A stretch of 64,000 nt of DNA from Colwellia psychrerythraea 34H (lineage in GTDB: Bacteria; Pseudomonadota; Gammaproteobacteria; Enterobacterales; Alteromonadaceae). The notes below the pieces were generated by a model that saw only the letters and a list, made by a program, of their open reading frames with translations, was not told where the DNA came from and did not search any database. Below, in pieces: positions 22,512 through 31,529 of the stretch; the first letter of the stretch is position 1, and the number at the start of each line of letters is the position of its first letter. Location: NCBI RefSeq assembly GCF_000012325.1, contig NC_003910.7, positions 558,001-622,000 on the forward strand. Direction: 5' to 3'. Made by a program: the position numbers and the translations under genes.

Positions 22512-22975
22512 TGGGTATGTTTAACTCAATATTAGTCGTATGTGCAGGTAATATTTGTAGAAGCCCTACCGGTGAATACCTCCTTAAAGATAAGCTGAAA
22601 GATAAGTCGGCTGATAACTCGGTAGAAAACCAAATCAAAGTTTCTTCAGCAGGATTAACCGCGTTAGTCGGTAAAGGTGCAGAGGCAACAGCAACAAAAA
22701 TTGCCTTAAGCAATAATATTGATATGAGCCCACACAAAGGCCGTCAACTCAATTCAAAATTGATTGCTGAAAATGACTTGATTCTAGTGATGGAAGAGCG
22801 TCATTTAAGTGATTTGTTGGGACAATACCCAGAAGCACGAGGCAAAACCTTTTTACTCGGTAAATGGATTGATGATACCGAAATCCCAGATCCTTATCGC
22901 CAAAGCCACGAAGCGTTCGAACATGTCTATCAATTAATTGATAGAGCATGTAGCGCTTGGGAAAAATATCTGTAG
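22511..22975 (+). CDS. wzb: Wzb-type low-molecular-weight protein tyrosine phosphatase
   Basis: A 154-residue protein with the P-loop VCAGNICRSP (CX5R, Cys11 nucleophile, Arg17) and the general-acid motif IPDPYRQS near residue 130. It removes phosphate from the tyrosine tail of Wzc and so permits cycles of export and polymer-length control. The ATG overlaps the wza stop by one base. Wzc follows 65 nt downstream. Confidence 0.95.
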   Translation: MGMFNSILVVCAGNICRSPTGEYLLKDKLKDKSADNSVENQIKVSSAGLTALVGKGAEATATKIALSNNIDMSPHKGRQLNSKLIAENDLILVMEERHLSDLLGQYPEARGKTFLLGKWIDDTEIPDPYRQSHEAFEHVYQLIDRACSAWEKYL

Positions 22976-23040
22976 CCCAGTGATGTTAAGTAAAGCAGGC
23001 TAGATAAACCAGTACCCCTTAAATAAAAAGTACACAAAAT

Positions 23041-25320
23041 ATGTCAATCGATGAAAATATAGTTAAACCTACCGTTCGTAATCAGCAGGGTAATAATACT
23101 TCAAATAACGCCCCTGCTAATGAAATTGATTTGATGGCGCTTTTTGGTGCGCTTATTGATCGTAAAATATTTATTGTGTCAATAACCACGCTATTTGCTG
23201 TGATTGGTATTGCTATAGCCATATTTTCTACACCGATTTATAAAGCCACAGCCATGATCCAGGTAGAAGAAAGTGGCGGTTCAGTGCCAGGTTTAGATGA
23301 CATGGCGGGTATGTTTGAAAGTAGTTCTAAGTCAATAACAGAAATAGAGCTATTAAAATCTCGCTCAGTTATTGGTGAAGCGGTTGATACCTTAAAATTA
23401 GATATAGTTGCGGTACCTAAATTATTCCCTGTCATTGGTGGCCGAAGTTTTAGAAAATTTAACCCAATCAAAGAAGGTGATCTTGCTGCAGCAAGTTTTG
23501 GTGCAACAAGTTATGCGTGGGGCGGTGAACAAATTGAAGTATTCCGGTTTGACGTACCACAATATGGAATTGATAAAGAATACATAATACAAGCAAGTGA
23601 TAATCAGAGCTTCAAATTGCTCTCTGAAGACGGCAAAGTTATTTTACATGGTAAAGTAGGTGAAGAGTTATCAAATGACCGTTTTTCAATAACATTAAAA
23701 ACCCTAGTAGCAAGAGCTGGCACAGAATTTATTGTTACCCGTAAAGATCGCTTAAATACTATTGTTGATCTACAAACGGCTATTGGTGCCAGTGAAAAAG
23801 GTAAAGATTCTGGCATCGTGAACTTAAGCTTTCAACATGAAACACCAGAATATGCTGAAGGTGTTTTGAACAAAACTGCTGAAATTTATGTACTGAGAAA
23901 TGTTGACAGAAACTCAGCCGAAGCTAAAAAGTCACTCGATTTTTTAGAGGTTCAGTTACCCGAAATTAAAAAACAGCTAGAAAGTTCAGAAGCATTATTT
24001 AATGACTATCAACGAGATCAACAATCAGTCAACATTACCTTAGAAACACAAGGCGTTCTAGAACAAATTGTTGAACTGGATACCAAGTTACAAGAATTAG
24101 ACCTTAAACGTTTAGCTATGTCTCGCATGTTCAAACGTAACCATCCTAATTATCAAGGCATTGTTGAGCAAATAGAAGCGGTACAAAAACAACGTGATGG
24201 CTTAGCGGGTAAAATTTCAAACTTACCTGAAATGCAGCAAAAATTATTGCGTTTAACGCGTGATGTTGAAGTTGGTAATGAAATTTATATGATGCTGCTG
24301 GGTAAAGTGCAAGAGTTAGATATTGTACGTGCAGGCACTGTCGGTAATGTACGTATTATTGATGTGGCAGAAGTGAATACTATTAAACCAGTAAAACCGA
24401 AAAAAGCCTTGATAGTGGTAATGGCCACTCTGGTAGGTGGTATGTTAGCTATTGCTATTGTGCTAGTGCAAAAGGCATTACATAAAGGCGTTGAAGACCC
24501 TAGCGAGATAGAAGCTATTGGCATGCCTGTTTATGCCAGTGTACCATTCTCTATGCATCAAGATAAATTAACAGGCTTAACTAAGGCTTTAACCAAAGGC
24601 CGTAAACGTAAAGCAAATCAAAGCCATAATGATAAGAGTAATGTATTGGCTGTTGATAATCCTGCTGACTTATCAATAGAGGCACTTCGTAGCCTACGTA
24701 CCAGTTTGCACTTTGCAATGATGGAAGCAAAAAATAATGTTATTGCCATATCAGGCCCTTCTCCAGGTGTAGGTAAATCATTTATCTCAGCTAATCTTGG
24801 TGCAGTATTGGCTCAAAGTGGTCAGAAGGTTCTAGTCATTGATGCTGATATGAGAAAAGGCTATTTACAAAAACAGTTTGGTATAGTGTGGGAAAACGGT
24901 TTGTCAGATTACTTATCAGGACAACAAACGCTGGAGCAAGTGACCAAAGCAACCAATGTTGAAGGGCTAAGTGTTATTACACGTGGTCAAGTACCACCAA
25001 ATCCTTCCGAATTATTAATGCACAGTAATTTTAGTGACTTAATTACAGAAATAAAAGCTAAATACGATATTATTCTTATAGATACTCCACCTATACTAGC
25101 CGTGACAGACCCCGCTATTGTCGGTGGTCATGCTGGCACCATGTTATTGGTTACACGCTTTGGTCAAAATGCGATTAAAGAAATTGACTATGCCCGTCAG
25201 CGCTTTGAACAAAATGGCATTGATGTAAAAGGTGTGGTATTTAATGGCGTAGTGAAAAAAGCAAGTAATGCCTATGGTTATTATGGTTATTATAACTATG
25301 AATATAAATCGGATAAGTAA
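23041..25320 (+). CDS. wzc: Wzc-type polysaccharide co-polymerase/tyrosine autokinase
   Basis: A 759-residue protein. The N-terminal Wzz domain has a first helix at about 45-65; a GNVR-type coiled-coil region and a second helix near 455-475 (ALIVVMATLVGGMLAIAIVLV) follow. The cytoplasmic BY-kinase domain has Walker A GPSPGVGKS (about 571), Walker A' VIDADMRKG (about 601) and Walker B ILIDTPP (about 680). The C-terminus is a tyrosine cluster (YGYYGYYNYEY), the autophosphorylation tail dephosphorylated by Wzb. It controls chain length and couples polymerisation to Wza. Confidence 0.95.
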   Translation: MSIDENIVKPTVRNQQGNNTSNNAPANEIDLMALFGALIDRKIFIVSITTLFAVIGIAIAIFSTPIYKATAMIQVEESGGSVPGLDDMAGMFESSSKSITEIELLKSRSVIGEAVDTLKLDIVAVPKLFPVIGGRSFRKFNPIKEGDLAAASFGATSYAWGGEQIEVFRFDVPQYGIDKEYIIQASDNQSFKLLSEDGKVILHGKVGEELSNDRFSITLKTLVARAGTEFIVTRKDRLNTIVDLQTAIGASEKGKDSGIVNLSFQHETPEYAEGVLNKTAEIYVLRNVDRNSAEAKKSLDFLEVQLPEIKKQLESSEALFNDYQRDQQSVNITLETQGVLEQIVELDTKLQELDLKRLAMSRMFKRNHPNYQGIVEQIEAVQKQRDGLAGKISNLPEMQQKLLRLTRDVEVGNEIYMMLLGKVQELDIVRAGTVGNVRIIDVAEVNTIKPVKPKKALIVVMATLVGGMLAIAIVLVQKALHKGVEDPSEIEAIGMPVYASVPFSMHQDKLTGLTKALTKGRKRKANQSHNDKSNVLAVDNPADLSIEALRSLRTSLHFAMMEAKNNVIAISGPSPGVGKSFISANLGAVLAQSGQKVLVIDADMRKGYLQKQFGIVWENGLSDYLSGQQTLEQVTKATNVEGLSVITRGQVPPNPSELLMHSNFSDLITEIKAKYDIILIDTPPILAVTDPAIVGGHAGTMLLVTRFGQNAIKEIDYARQRFEQNGIDVKGVVFNGVVKKASNAYGYYGYYNYEYKSDK

Positions 25321-25496
25321 AAGTAACACCAATTTGCAGGCATAAAAAAATATTCCTGAGTATAAATCCGAGAATTAGGAAGTAACATAGGGCACCTCAA
25401 CTGTATTGGTTAAGGATTTAAAAAGTATAAATCCCACCGTGATATCAATTAATTTATATGTATAATGAAGTAAAGAAAGCAATGACCTCTCCTTTA

Positions 25497-25522
25497 AAAC
25501 ACCTACAAACAGGTGTGTTTTG
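25497..25522 (+). terminator. Possible attenuator between wzc and the flippase gene
   Basis: AAAACACCT...AGGTGTGTTTT forms a hairpin with a bulge and a 6-nt loop followed by TTTTG. It lies in the 250-nt gap after wzc and could reduce transcription into the downstream block. A TATAAT (25461-25466) lies just before it, without a clear -35. Confidence 0.4.
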
Positions 25523-25572
25523 TCTATATTACAGTGGTTTAATATCAGCAGTTGGACTTGGTGAAAAACTGA

Positions 25573-26793
25573 ATGAATATTGATATAAAAAGGCTAGTGG
25601 ATAATTTTTGTTCATTGGCTGTTCTTAAGATATTTAACCTATTATTACCCTTGGTTACCTTGCCCTACTTATTGAAAACTCTAGAACTAAATAATTATGG
25701 CGTTATAGTTCTTGCGCTTTCATTAATTATGTATTTTCAGACTATAACTGAATACGGCTTTAATTTGTCTGCTACGAGAGAAATAGCAAAAAATAGGAGT
25801 AGTGCGGCTCGTTTAGAGTTTATCTATAGTAAGGTTGTCTGGTGTAAGTTGTTACTTTTAATTATTAGTCTGCTAGTTTTAGTCGTCGTTGTTTTTTTTA
25901 CACCAAAGCTTTTTGAGTCTAAAACAACCTTTTTACTAACAGGTTTGATTCTTATAGGGCACTCTATGTTCCCTGAATGGTTTTTTAGAGGCATGGAACA
26001 AATGAGGTACATTACTCTTTTAGATTTATGTATTAAGTTACTTTTTACTATTGGGGTTTTTGTTTTTATTAACAATGAAGGTGATGGTTGGTTATATCCA
26101 TTATTGCTTGGAAGTGCCTATATTACCGTTTCGATTTTGTCACATTTACTTATTTATTATAAATTTAATGTCTCTTTAAAACTTGTAAAATTTATGGTTA
26201 TCTACAGAACATTGAAAAATACTTTTCCACTTTTTATCAATCAATTTTTCCCAAATTTATATAATAATACTACAACATTTCTCGTGGGTATGATGCTTGG
26301 CAATCATGCTGTTGGTTTGTTCGGGGCGATTAAACAAGTTGCTTCATTGTTGAATGTTTTTAACTCAGTAATTACAGCGGTTATATTTCCATACTTGAAT
26401 AGGAATAAAGATAAATTTAACCTGTATTGTAAATATTATTTGCTTTTACTTTTTACAGTATCATTACTTTTTATTTTTGTTGGGCAGTATGTGTTTCTAC
26501 TCCTAGAGATAAATGATGAAATTGTGAATAAGGTATTTTTAATACTTATAATTGGTATATTCAACATTGGTATCTATAGTGTTTTTGCCACAAACTACCT
26601 TATAATACATAAAAAAGATAAACTAGTTATGAAAATAACGGTAATTACTTCTCTAATTGGTTTTTCATTATCATACCCGTTCATTCACCTTTTTGGTTTG
26701 ACGGGAGCTGCATTAACTGTATGTACTAGCCAGTTTTTGTTAGGGACGATTTCATTTGTTTTTTATAAGAAAAACAATGAAAGAAATATTTAG
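25573..26793 (+). CDS. wzx: Wzx-type polysaccharide flippase
   Basis: A 406-residue, strongly hydrophobic protein with about 12 predicted membrane helices. The N-terminus (KIFNLLLPLVTLPYLLKTLELNNYGVIVLALSLIMYFQTITEYGFNLSATREIA) is typical of the Polysacc_synt/MATE-like family that flips undecaprenyl-linked repeat units across the inner membrane. Base composition is very AT-rich from here to about 33000, unlike wza-wzc, as is usual for horizontally exchanged specificity genes. The end overlaps the next gene. Confidence 0.9.
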   Translation: MNIDIKRLVDNFCSLAVLKIFNLLLPLVTLPYLLKTLELNNYGVIVLALSLIMYFQTITEYGFNLSATREIAKNRSSAARLEFIYSKVVWCKLLLLIISLLVLVVVVFFTPKLFESKTTFLLTGLILIGHSMFPEWFFRGMEQMRYITLLDLCIKLLFTIGVFVFINNEGDGWLYPLLLGSAYITVSILSHLLIYYKFNVSLKLVKFMVIYRTLKNTFPLFINQFFPNLYNNTTTFLVGMMLGNHAVGLFGAIKQVASLLNVFNSVITAVIFPYLNRNKDKFNLYCKYYLLLLFTVSLLFIFVGQYVFLLLEINDEIVNKVFLILIIGIFNIGIYSVFATNYLIIHKKDKLVMKITVITSLIGFSLSYPFIHLFGLTGAALTVCTSQFLLGTISFVFYKKNNERNI

Positions 26794-28312
26794 TATTGGA
26801 AGAAACTTAACTGCTCGGGATAAGTGCATGAATGGAAATTATAATAAAAACTATATAGGTAATGGATCTCACCTAGGAACTATATATCCCCTTTTCTCAA
26901 AAGAGTCACCTTCAGACTTTTTTTTTAATATGGAAGATATCATCAATTTTAGAACAAAAAACAATCTGAACATTGAATTGGACAAGGTAGCTTTAGTAGA
27001 GAAAGCTTGCCTACCATATCTTTTAGGAAATAGGACTCTCATAACTGATGTTGAGCGTGCACCATGGATGCACTCATATTCTAATCAGCGATGGATTAAT
27101 GAATCATTACCTTATCATGGGAAAAGCAAACCGAATAAAGAAACCTTTGTCTGTGATTTGAAAACCTCATTGTCGAATGAAGCAATTGGCTACATAGGTA
27201 AAGCTAATACAGTAGGGATTCTGTTAAGTGGAGGCATGGATAGCAGAGTTGTTGCTGGAGTAGTGAGAGATTTACAGAAAAATAATAGAAGTATTAGTGT
27301 TGTAGGAATAACATGGGGAAATGCGAATAGCAGGGATGTAATATATTCACAAAGAATTTGTCAACAGTTTGGCTGGGAATTTGTACATTTTCCAATCACA
27401 GCTGAGACATTACATAAGAACATCCAGCTATCTGCAAAAATGGGGGCGGAAGTGTCCGCGCTTCACTTTCATGCCATGAGTGATGTAGCAGACTTGAAAG
27501 GTGTTGATGTTATTCTTGCGGGTAGTTATGGTGATAGCGTCGGCAGAGCAGAGTTTTCCGGTAAACATGTTACAAAGTTAAGTAGCGTACTACCAAGTAG
27601 AATAAATAATTTAGGTCTGATTAAAGACGAGTTATTCCAAAGTGCCCTAGAAAGTATTAGAAATGATGCTCAACTGCCTGCATTTCATAACGCTGGTGAT
27701 AATAACTTAAGAAAGTATGAAATAGAACAAGAGTGCCATTATATGCGGCGAATGTTACAGTCATGCATGCATGTGGTTGCTGAAAAGATCCCTTTTTATC
27801 AGATGTTTACTGCTCCCTCTGTCTTTGGCTTGATGTGGGGCTTGGAACCAAATATCAGGAATAATGATTGGTATGTAGAATTATTGAATATATTACCGGG
27901 ACAGTTATTGCAAATCCCATGGGCTAGAACTGGGATATTGTATCACTTACCGGAAGGTACCGCTGATGAGTTTGATAAGAGCTACCATCAATATGGCTTA
28001 TGGTTAAAAACAGAACTTAAAGATGAAATGCTGAATGCTATGAATAGTAAGTCTATAAGGGAACTAGGTATATTTAACGAGTATAGCCTAGATGCATTAG
28101 TCTCAAGCTGGGGAATAGCGAAAGGTGCAAGTAATAATAGGTTAGATGAAGTTGTTTCGTGGATTGCGTCACTAAATACTTTTATTAATAACAACCAATC
28201 TCTAAACCTAGCAGAAGAAATTCCTTATAAATATTCTGATTATTACAATACAGCGAAGGGCAGCTGCTATGGTATGTTATATTCTTTAGCTAGAAACTAT
28301 TTAAGGAAATAG
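26777..28312 (+). CDS. Asparagine-synthetase-like ligase 1 (no glutaminase Cys)
   Basis: About 511 residues. The ATP-pyrophosphatase P-loop VGILLSGGMDSRVVAG lies near residue 150 and places it in the Asn_synthase superfamily. The N-terminal region is not a functional glutaminase: there is no cysteine after the initiator Met. The enzyme should therefore activate a carboxylate with ATP and couple it to an amine other than glutamine-derived ammonia, as beta-lactam synthetase does. In this locus the likely carboxylate is a uronic acid and the amine an amino acid (inference). ATG at 26777, overlapping wzx by 17 nt, is preferred over a TTG at 26756. Confidence 0.8.
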   Translation: MKEIFSIGRNLTARDKCMNGNYNKNYIGNGSHLGTIYPLFSKESPSDFFFNMEDIINFRTKNNLNIELDKVALVEKACLPYLLGNRTLITDVERAPWMHSYSNQRWINESLPYHGKSKPNKETFVCDLKTSLSNEAIGYIGKANTVGILLSGGMDSRVVAGVVRDLQKNNRSISVVGITWGNANSRDVIYSQRICQQFGWEFVHFPITAETLHKNIQLSAKMGAEVSALHFHAMSDVADLKGVDVILAGSYGDSVGRAEFSGKHVTKLSSVLPSRINNLGLIKDELFQSALESIRNDAQLPAFHNAGDNNLRKYEIEQECHYMRRMLQSCMHVVAEKIPFYQMFTAPSVFGLMWGLEPNIRNNDWYVELLNILPGQLLQIPWARTGILYHLPEGTADEFDKSYHQYGLWLKTELKDEMLNAMNSKSIRELGIFNEYSLDALVSSWGIAKGASNNRLDEVVSWIASLNTFINNNQSLNLAEEIPYKYSDYYNTAKGSCYGMLYSLARNYLRK

Positions 28313-28683
28313 TTATATCCTTTTTATTCAAATACCCTATTTCTATCAATAATAACGTTGATGTAGACTCGTTATAATGAAGTGTAAGTAAAGTCTTTCT
28401 GTTGCTTTATATCAGAATATTAATTTTAATATTCTTTGAGAGTTTGACTCTCGTTCTCTTTACTAATAATGGCAGCAGGTTCATACGAGTAACAAGTAAT
28501 ACTTTGTACTCGTTAATCTGACCTGGTTAATATTTTACTTACTCTAAAGTGTGGCTGACTCAGTGTTTATTATATTATGGTATGGGGGCCTGCTTCCCTC
28601 TCTTGTGAGACACTAGAGGTTGAACCTTTAGTGTATATTTTTCAACTAGCTAATTTTATATTACTAGATATAGGTGATAAACG
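28313..28683. other. Structured non-coding gap inside the polysaccharide locus
   Basis: 371 nt without a gene. Several hairpins are visible: GAGAGTTTGACTCTC near 28438-28452, ACGAGTAACAAG...CTTTGTACTCGT (about 28487-28515) and CACTAGAGGT/ACCTTTAGTG (28611-28633). There is no T-run terminator. It may be a structured intergenic RNA or the remnant of a lost gene. Confidence 0.5.
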
Positions 28684-29835
28684 TTGAATATCGTTAAATT
28701 GAATAGTGTTATTTTTTTTCTTATTGGTTTGGGGGTTACCCTTCGTTCATTTTACATATACTCAATATCATTAGCGCCATTACCACTAATTTCTATTTTT
28801 CTAGTGTTCTTTTTATGCTATTTAAATAGGCAGAGGCTGAGGACAGCTAAGCTTGATAGTAATATTGTGCTTTTTATTGCATTTTTTATAATGTATATAT
28901 GCTTCTCTATATCACTAAATTTTTATTATAGAAATGCCAATATTAATGTAAATTCAATTTTTGGTGTTTTTCTCAATTTATCTTTCTTTTTTAGTATATA
29001 CCTACTGAAAGATGTTTTCGTTGAATGTAAAAAAGGATTAAATTACCTTATTATTTTTCATTTGTGTTTTTTCTTTTTTCAGTTTTTTATGTTTCATGTT
29101 TTTGGTGACAAAATAGATTACTTATTGTCAATTACAGGGGAGGCACAAAGGTTTAATGGCTTTGCGAATGTAGAGGGATCAGGAACTTCAATGTTTAGGC
29201 CTGTAGGGTTGTTTACTGAACCAGGTAATTATTCAATCCATATATTAACTTTATTGTGGTTGGCTTACCTAGCTGATGAAATTAACCCCATAGTTGAGAA
29301 GTGTGCTTTAGCTTCGGTTGTACTATCTTTTTCATTAACGGGTATGGCAGGGGTCTTGGTTTATATCGTTCTTAAACTTAATAAGAAGATTGAACTTAAG
29401 TATATGATCATTTCAATTTTATCCCTTATAGCATTCGCATATATATTCAATGAGCTGATAATTAATTATCTGAGTGAGAGAGTTGGTAATATTTCAAATG
29501 ATAATTCGACAAATGTAAGAGTTATGGCGTTTGAAGCAATAACCTCATTTTCAATTACTATGCAGCTATTTGGAGTTGGATTGGGCCATGATTACGTTCA
29601 AATCCACTTACCTACGATACCTTATGTTTTGGTTACATTTGGTATTGTTGGCTCAATAATTATTTTCTTACTTTTTATAACTCTAGCTCATTCTAATAAT
29701 GTAACCATAAAGACTTATTTGTTTTTCTTATTCATTTCGTTCCAGTTTTATACTCTTATGCATCCATTATTTTGGTATTTCTGGGTTGGTGTTTTTATTT
29801 TCTCTTCACATGCTAAAAGGAAAGCTTGTTGTTGA
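28684..29835 (+). CDS. wzy: Wzy-type polysaccharide polymerase
   Basis: A 383-residue, very hydrophobic protein with about ten membrane helices and a periplasmic loop after residue 150. The sequence FRPVGLFTEPGNYSIHILTLLWLAYL is typical of O-antigen/EPS polymerases, which have low sequence conservation. It starts with TTG at 28684, 8 nt after AGGTG. In a Wzx/Wzy system it joins lipid-linked repeat units in the periplasm. It is the only candidate polymerase in the locus. Very AT-rich. Confidence 0.8.
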   Translation: MNIVKLNSVIFFLIGLGVTLRSFYIYSISLAPLPLISIFLVFFLCYLNRQRLRTAKLDSNIVLFIAFFIMYICFSISLNFYYRNANINVNSIFGVFLNLSFFFSIYLLKDVFVECKKGLNYLIIFHLCFFFFQFFMFHVFGDKIDYLLSITGEAQRFNGFANVEGSGTSMFRPVGLFTEPGNYSIHILTLLWLAYLADEINPIVEKCALASVVLSFSLTGMAGVLVYIVLKLNKKIELKYMIISILSLIAFAYIFNELIINYLSERVGNISNDNSTNVRVMAFEAITSFSITMQLFGVGLGHDYVQIHLPTIPYVLVTFGIVGSIIIFLLFITLAHSNNVTIKTYLFFLFISFQFYTLMHPLFWYFWVGVFIFSSHAKRKACC

Positions 29836-30045
29836 TTAAAGATTTTGTTAATAAGTGATTGTAGGTTTTAAGGCTATATTTATAGCTATCTAAGGTTGTT
29901 TAGGTATAAATTTAAAACTACTCTGTATCAATAATTAACTTTTATTTAATGTATAGAGGTGTTGTATCTTATATCTCTATATTTATGTATCTACTGTTGT
30001 TAATATTCAGCTGTAGTATTAATCGGACTTTAAAAGAAACAAGAA

Positions 30046-31188
30046 ATGGATTTAGAAAAGATGTCAACAATTATATTTATTAATAATTTAGGGCTTGGTG
30101 GAGCTGAACGAGTGGTTTCCCGATTATTTCAAAATAGAGATATAAATGATATAGCAACTCTGTGGGTATTCAATGATAACTTCTTTTACGATTGCACAGC
30201 AAAAAAGAAAGTTATTTTAAGTAAAAAATATAAATTACTTACTTATATTAATGCATTGATTAAATTGTTGAAGCTCGATGATACTAAGTTAGTTCAAGCT
30301 CACCTTAATCTACCTATATTACTATCAACGTGTGCTAAATTATTTGGGGCAAAATTTAATTTAAAAACAGTTCACTGTTTTGCGTACAGTAGTTTTTATA
30401 ATAGGAGGGGTTTTTTGGGAAAAAGCCATAAGTTTATATTTTCTAAACTTTTAAAAAAAGCTGACTTCCACACATTTAAATCAAGGGAAATGGTCGATGA
30501 TTTTGTAGAAACCTTCGGGTGGAGGCCTGAACGTTATTCTGTAATTTATAACCCTTATGATATTGAAAATATTACTAGATTATCTAATGAAGTCGTCAAT
30601 CAATGTGATTTAAAAAATAACAAACTAAATGTAGCAATTGTAGGCAGGTTAAATATCTCTAAGCGTTCTTTTGATGTAATTGAATTAGCTTTAGGTACAT
30701 CCGATATTGCACATTACCACTTTTTCGGTGATGGACCTTTAAAAGAAGACCTGTTAAAGGAAGTTAAAAATAGAAAAATCAATAATGTTACAGTGCATGG
30801 CATGATAAAAAACCCATTTAAGTACGTGAGAAAAATGGGGGTGTATCTTTCTCTATCTGAGTCTGAAGGCTTCCCAAATGCTCTGATTGAGTCGATGATA
30901 TGTAATGCAATTCCTATACACAGTGACTGTAAAACTGGTCCTAAAGAAATTTTATGTGATAATTATAAAGATTATTCTAGCATAAAGTCTGAATTTTCGG
31001 TCCAAAAAAGAGGGGTGTTATTTCCTGTTGGCGATATGCTTGGCGCATCTAAGGCAATACTTTATGTATTTGAAAATTATGTAGAATTAAGAGAGGGGTT
31101 TAATAGTGAAAGTCGCGAATTTATTGACTCTTTAGCTTTTGACAAAATATCTCAAGAATATTACTTAACTTTAAATAAGCATTCTTAA
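30046..31188 (+). CDS. GT4-family glycosyltransferase A
   Basis: A 380-residue GT-B fold enzyme. The N-terminal FINNLGLGGAERVVSRLF is the usual GT4 nucleotide/acceptor loop. The C-terminal half has VAIVGRLNISKRSFDVIELA, HFFGDGPLKEDL and the donor-binding E-x7-E block SLSESEGFPNALIESM. It should add one sugar of the repeat unit from a UDP-sugar. ATG at 30061 (MSTIIFINNLG) is an equally likely start. About 210 nt of AT-rich non-coding sequence precede it. Donor and acceptor are unknown. Confidence 0.85.
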   Translation: MDLEKMSTIIFINNLGLGGAERVVSRLFQNRDINDIATLWVFNDNFFYDCTAKKKVILSKKYKLLTYINALIKLLKLDDTKLVQAHLNLPILLSTCAKLFGAKFNLKTVHCFAYSSFYNRRGFLGKSHKFIFSKLLKKADFHTFKSREMVDDFVETFGWRPERYSVIYNPYDIENITRLSNEVVNQCDLKNNKLNVAIVGRLNISKRSFDVIELALGTSDIAHYHFFGDGPLKEDLLKEVKNRKINNVTVHGMIKNPFKYVRKMGVYLSLSESEGFPNALIESMICNAIPIHSDCKTGPKEILCDNYKDYSSIKSEFSVQKRGVLFPVGDMLGASKAILYVFENYVELREGFNSESREFIDSLAFDKISQEYYLTLNKHS

Positions 31189-31529
31189 TAAAAAAATCAC
31201 ATGTTGTTTGCTATTTCGAATGTGTTCATTGCCTGTATGTCCAGGCTAAACTAGTTTGGAATATGGTATTAATGAGCCTCAAAATTAATGATTATATCGT
31301 TTTGGGAGGCAAATGCTTGTGAAAATGACTTTATAATAGGTTTTAAGTTGGGCTACTTAATTCACTGTCACTAACTAAATAGCAGAATGGAATTTGCAAT
31401 AGAAAAGATTATTCTCTCGTTTGATAATAAAATATGAATGTTATACCTAACGGTTTAACTTGATTTTTTATATCCTATATATATTTAATTGTAATTACAC
31501 ACTTTTTTGGAAATGGAGATGTTTTGAGT
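31189..31529. other. Second non-coding gap inside the polysaccharide locus
   Basis: About 340 nt with no gene. It contains a good hairpin (GCCTCAAAA at 31276-31284 with TTTTGGGAGGC at 31299-31309) and a small one (GCCTGTATGTCCAGGC). As with the gap before wzy, no terminator T-run is evident. Confidence 0.5.
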
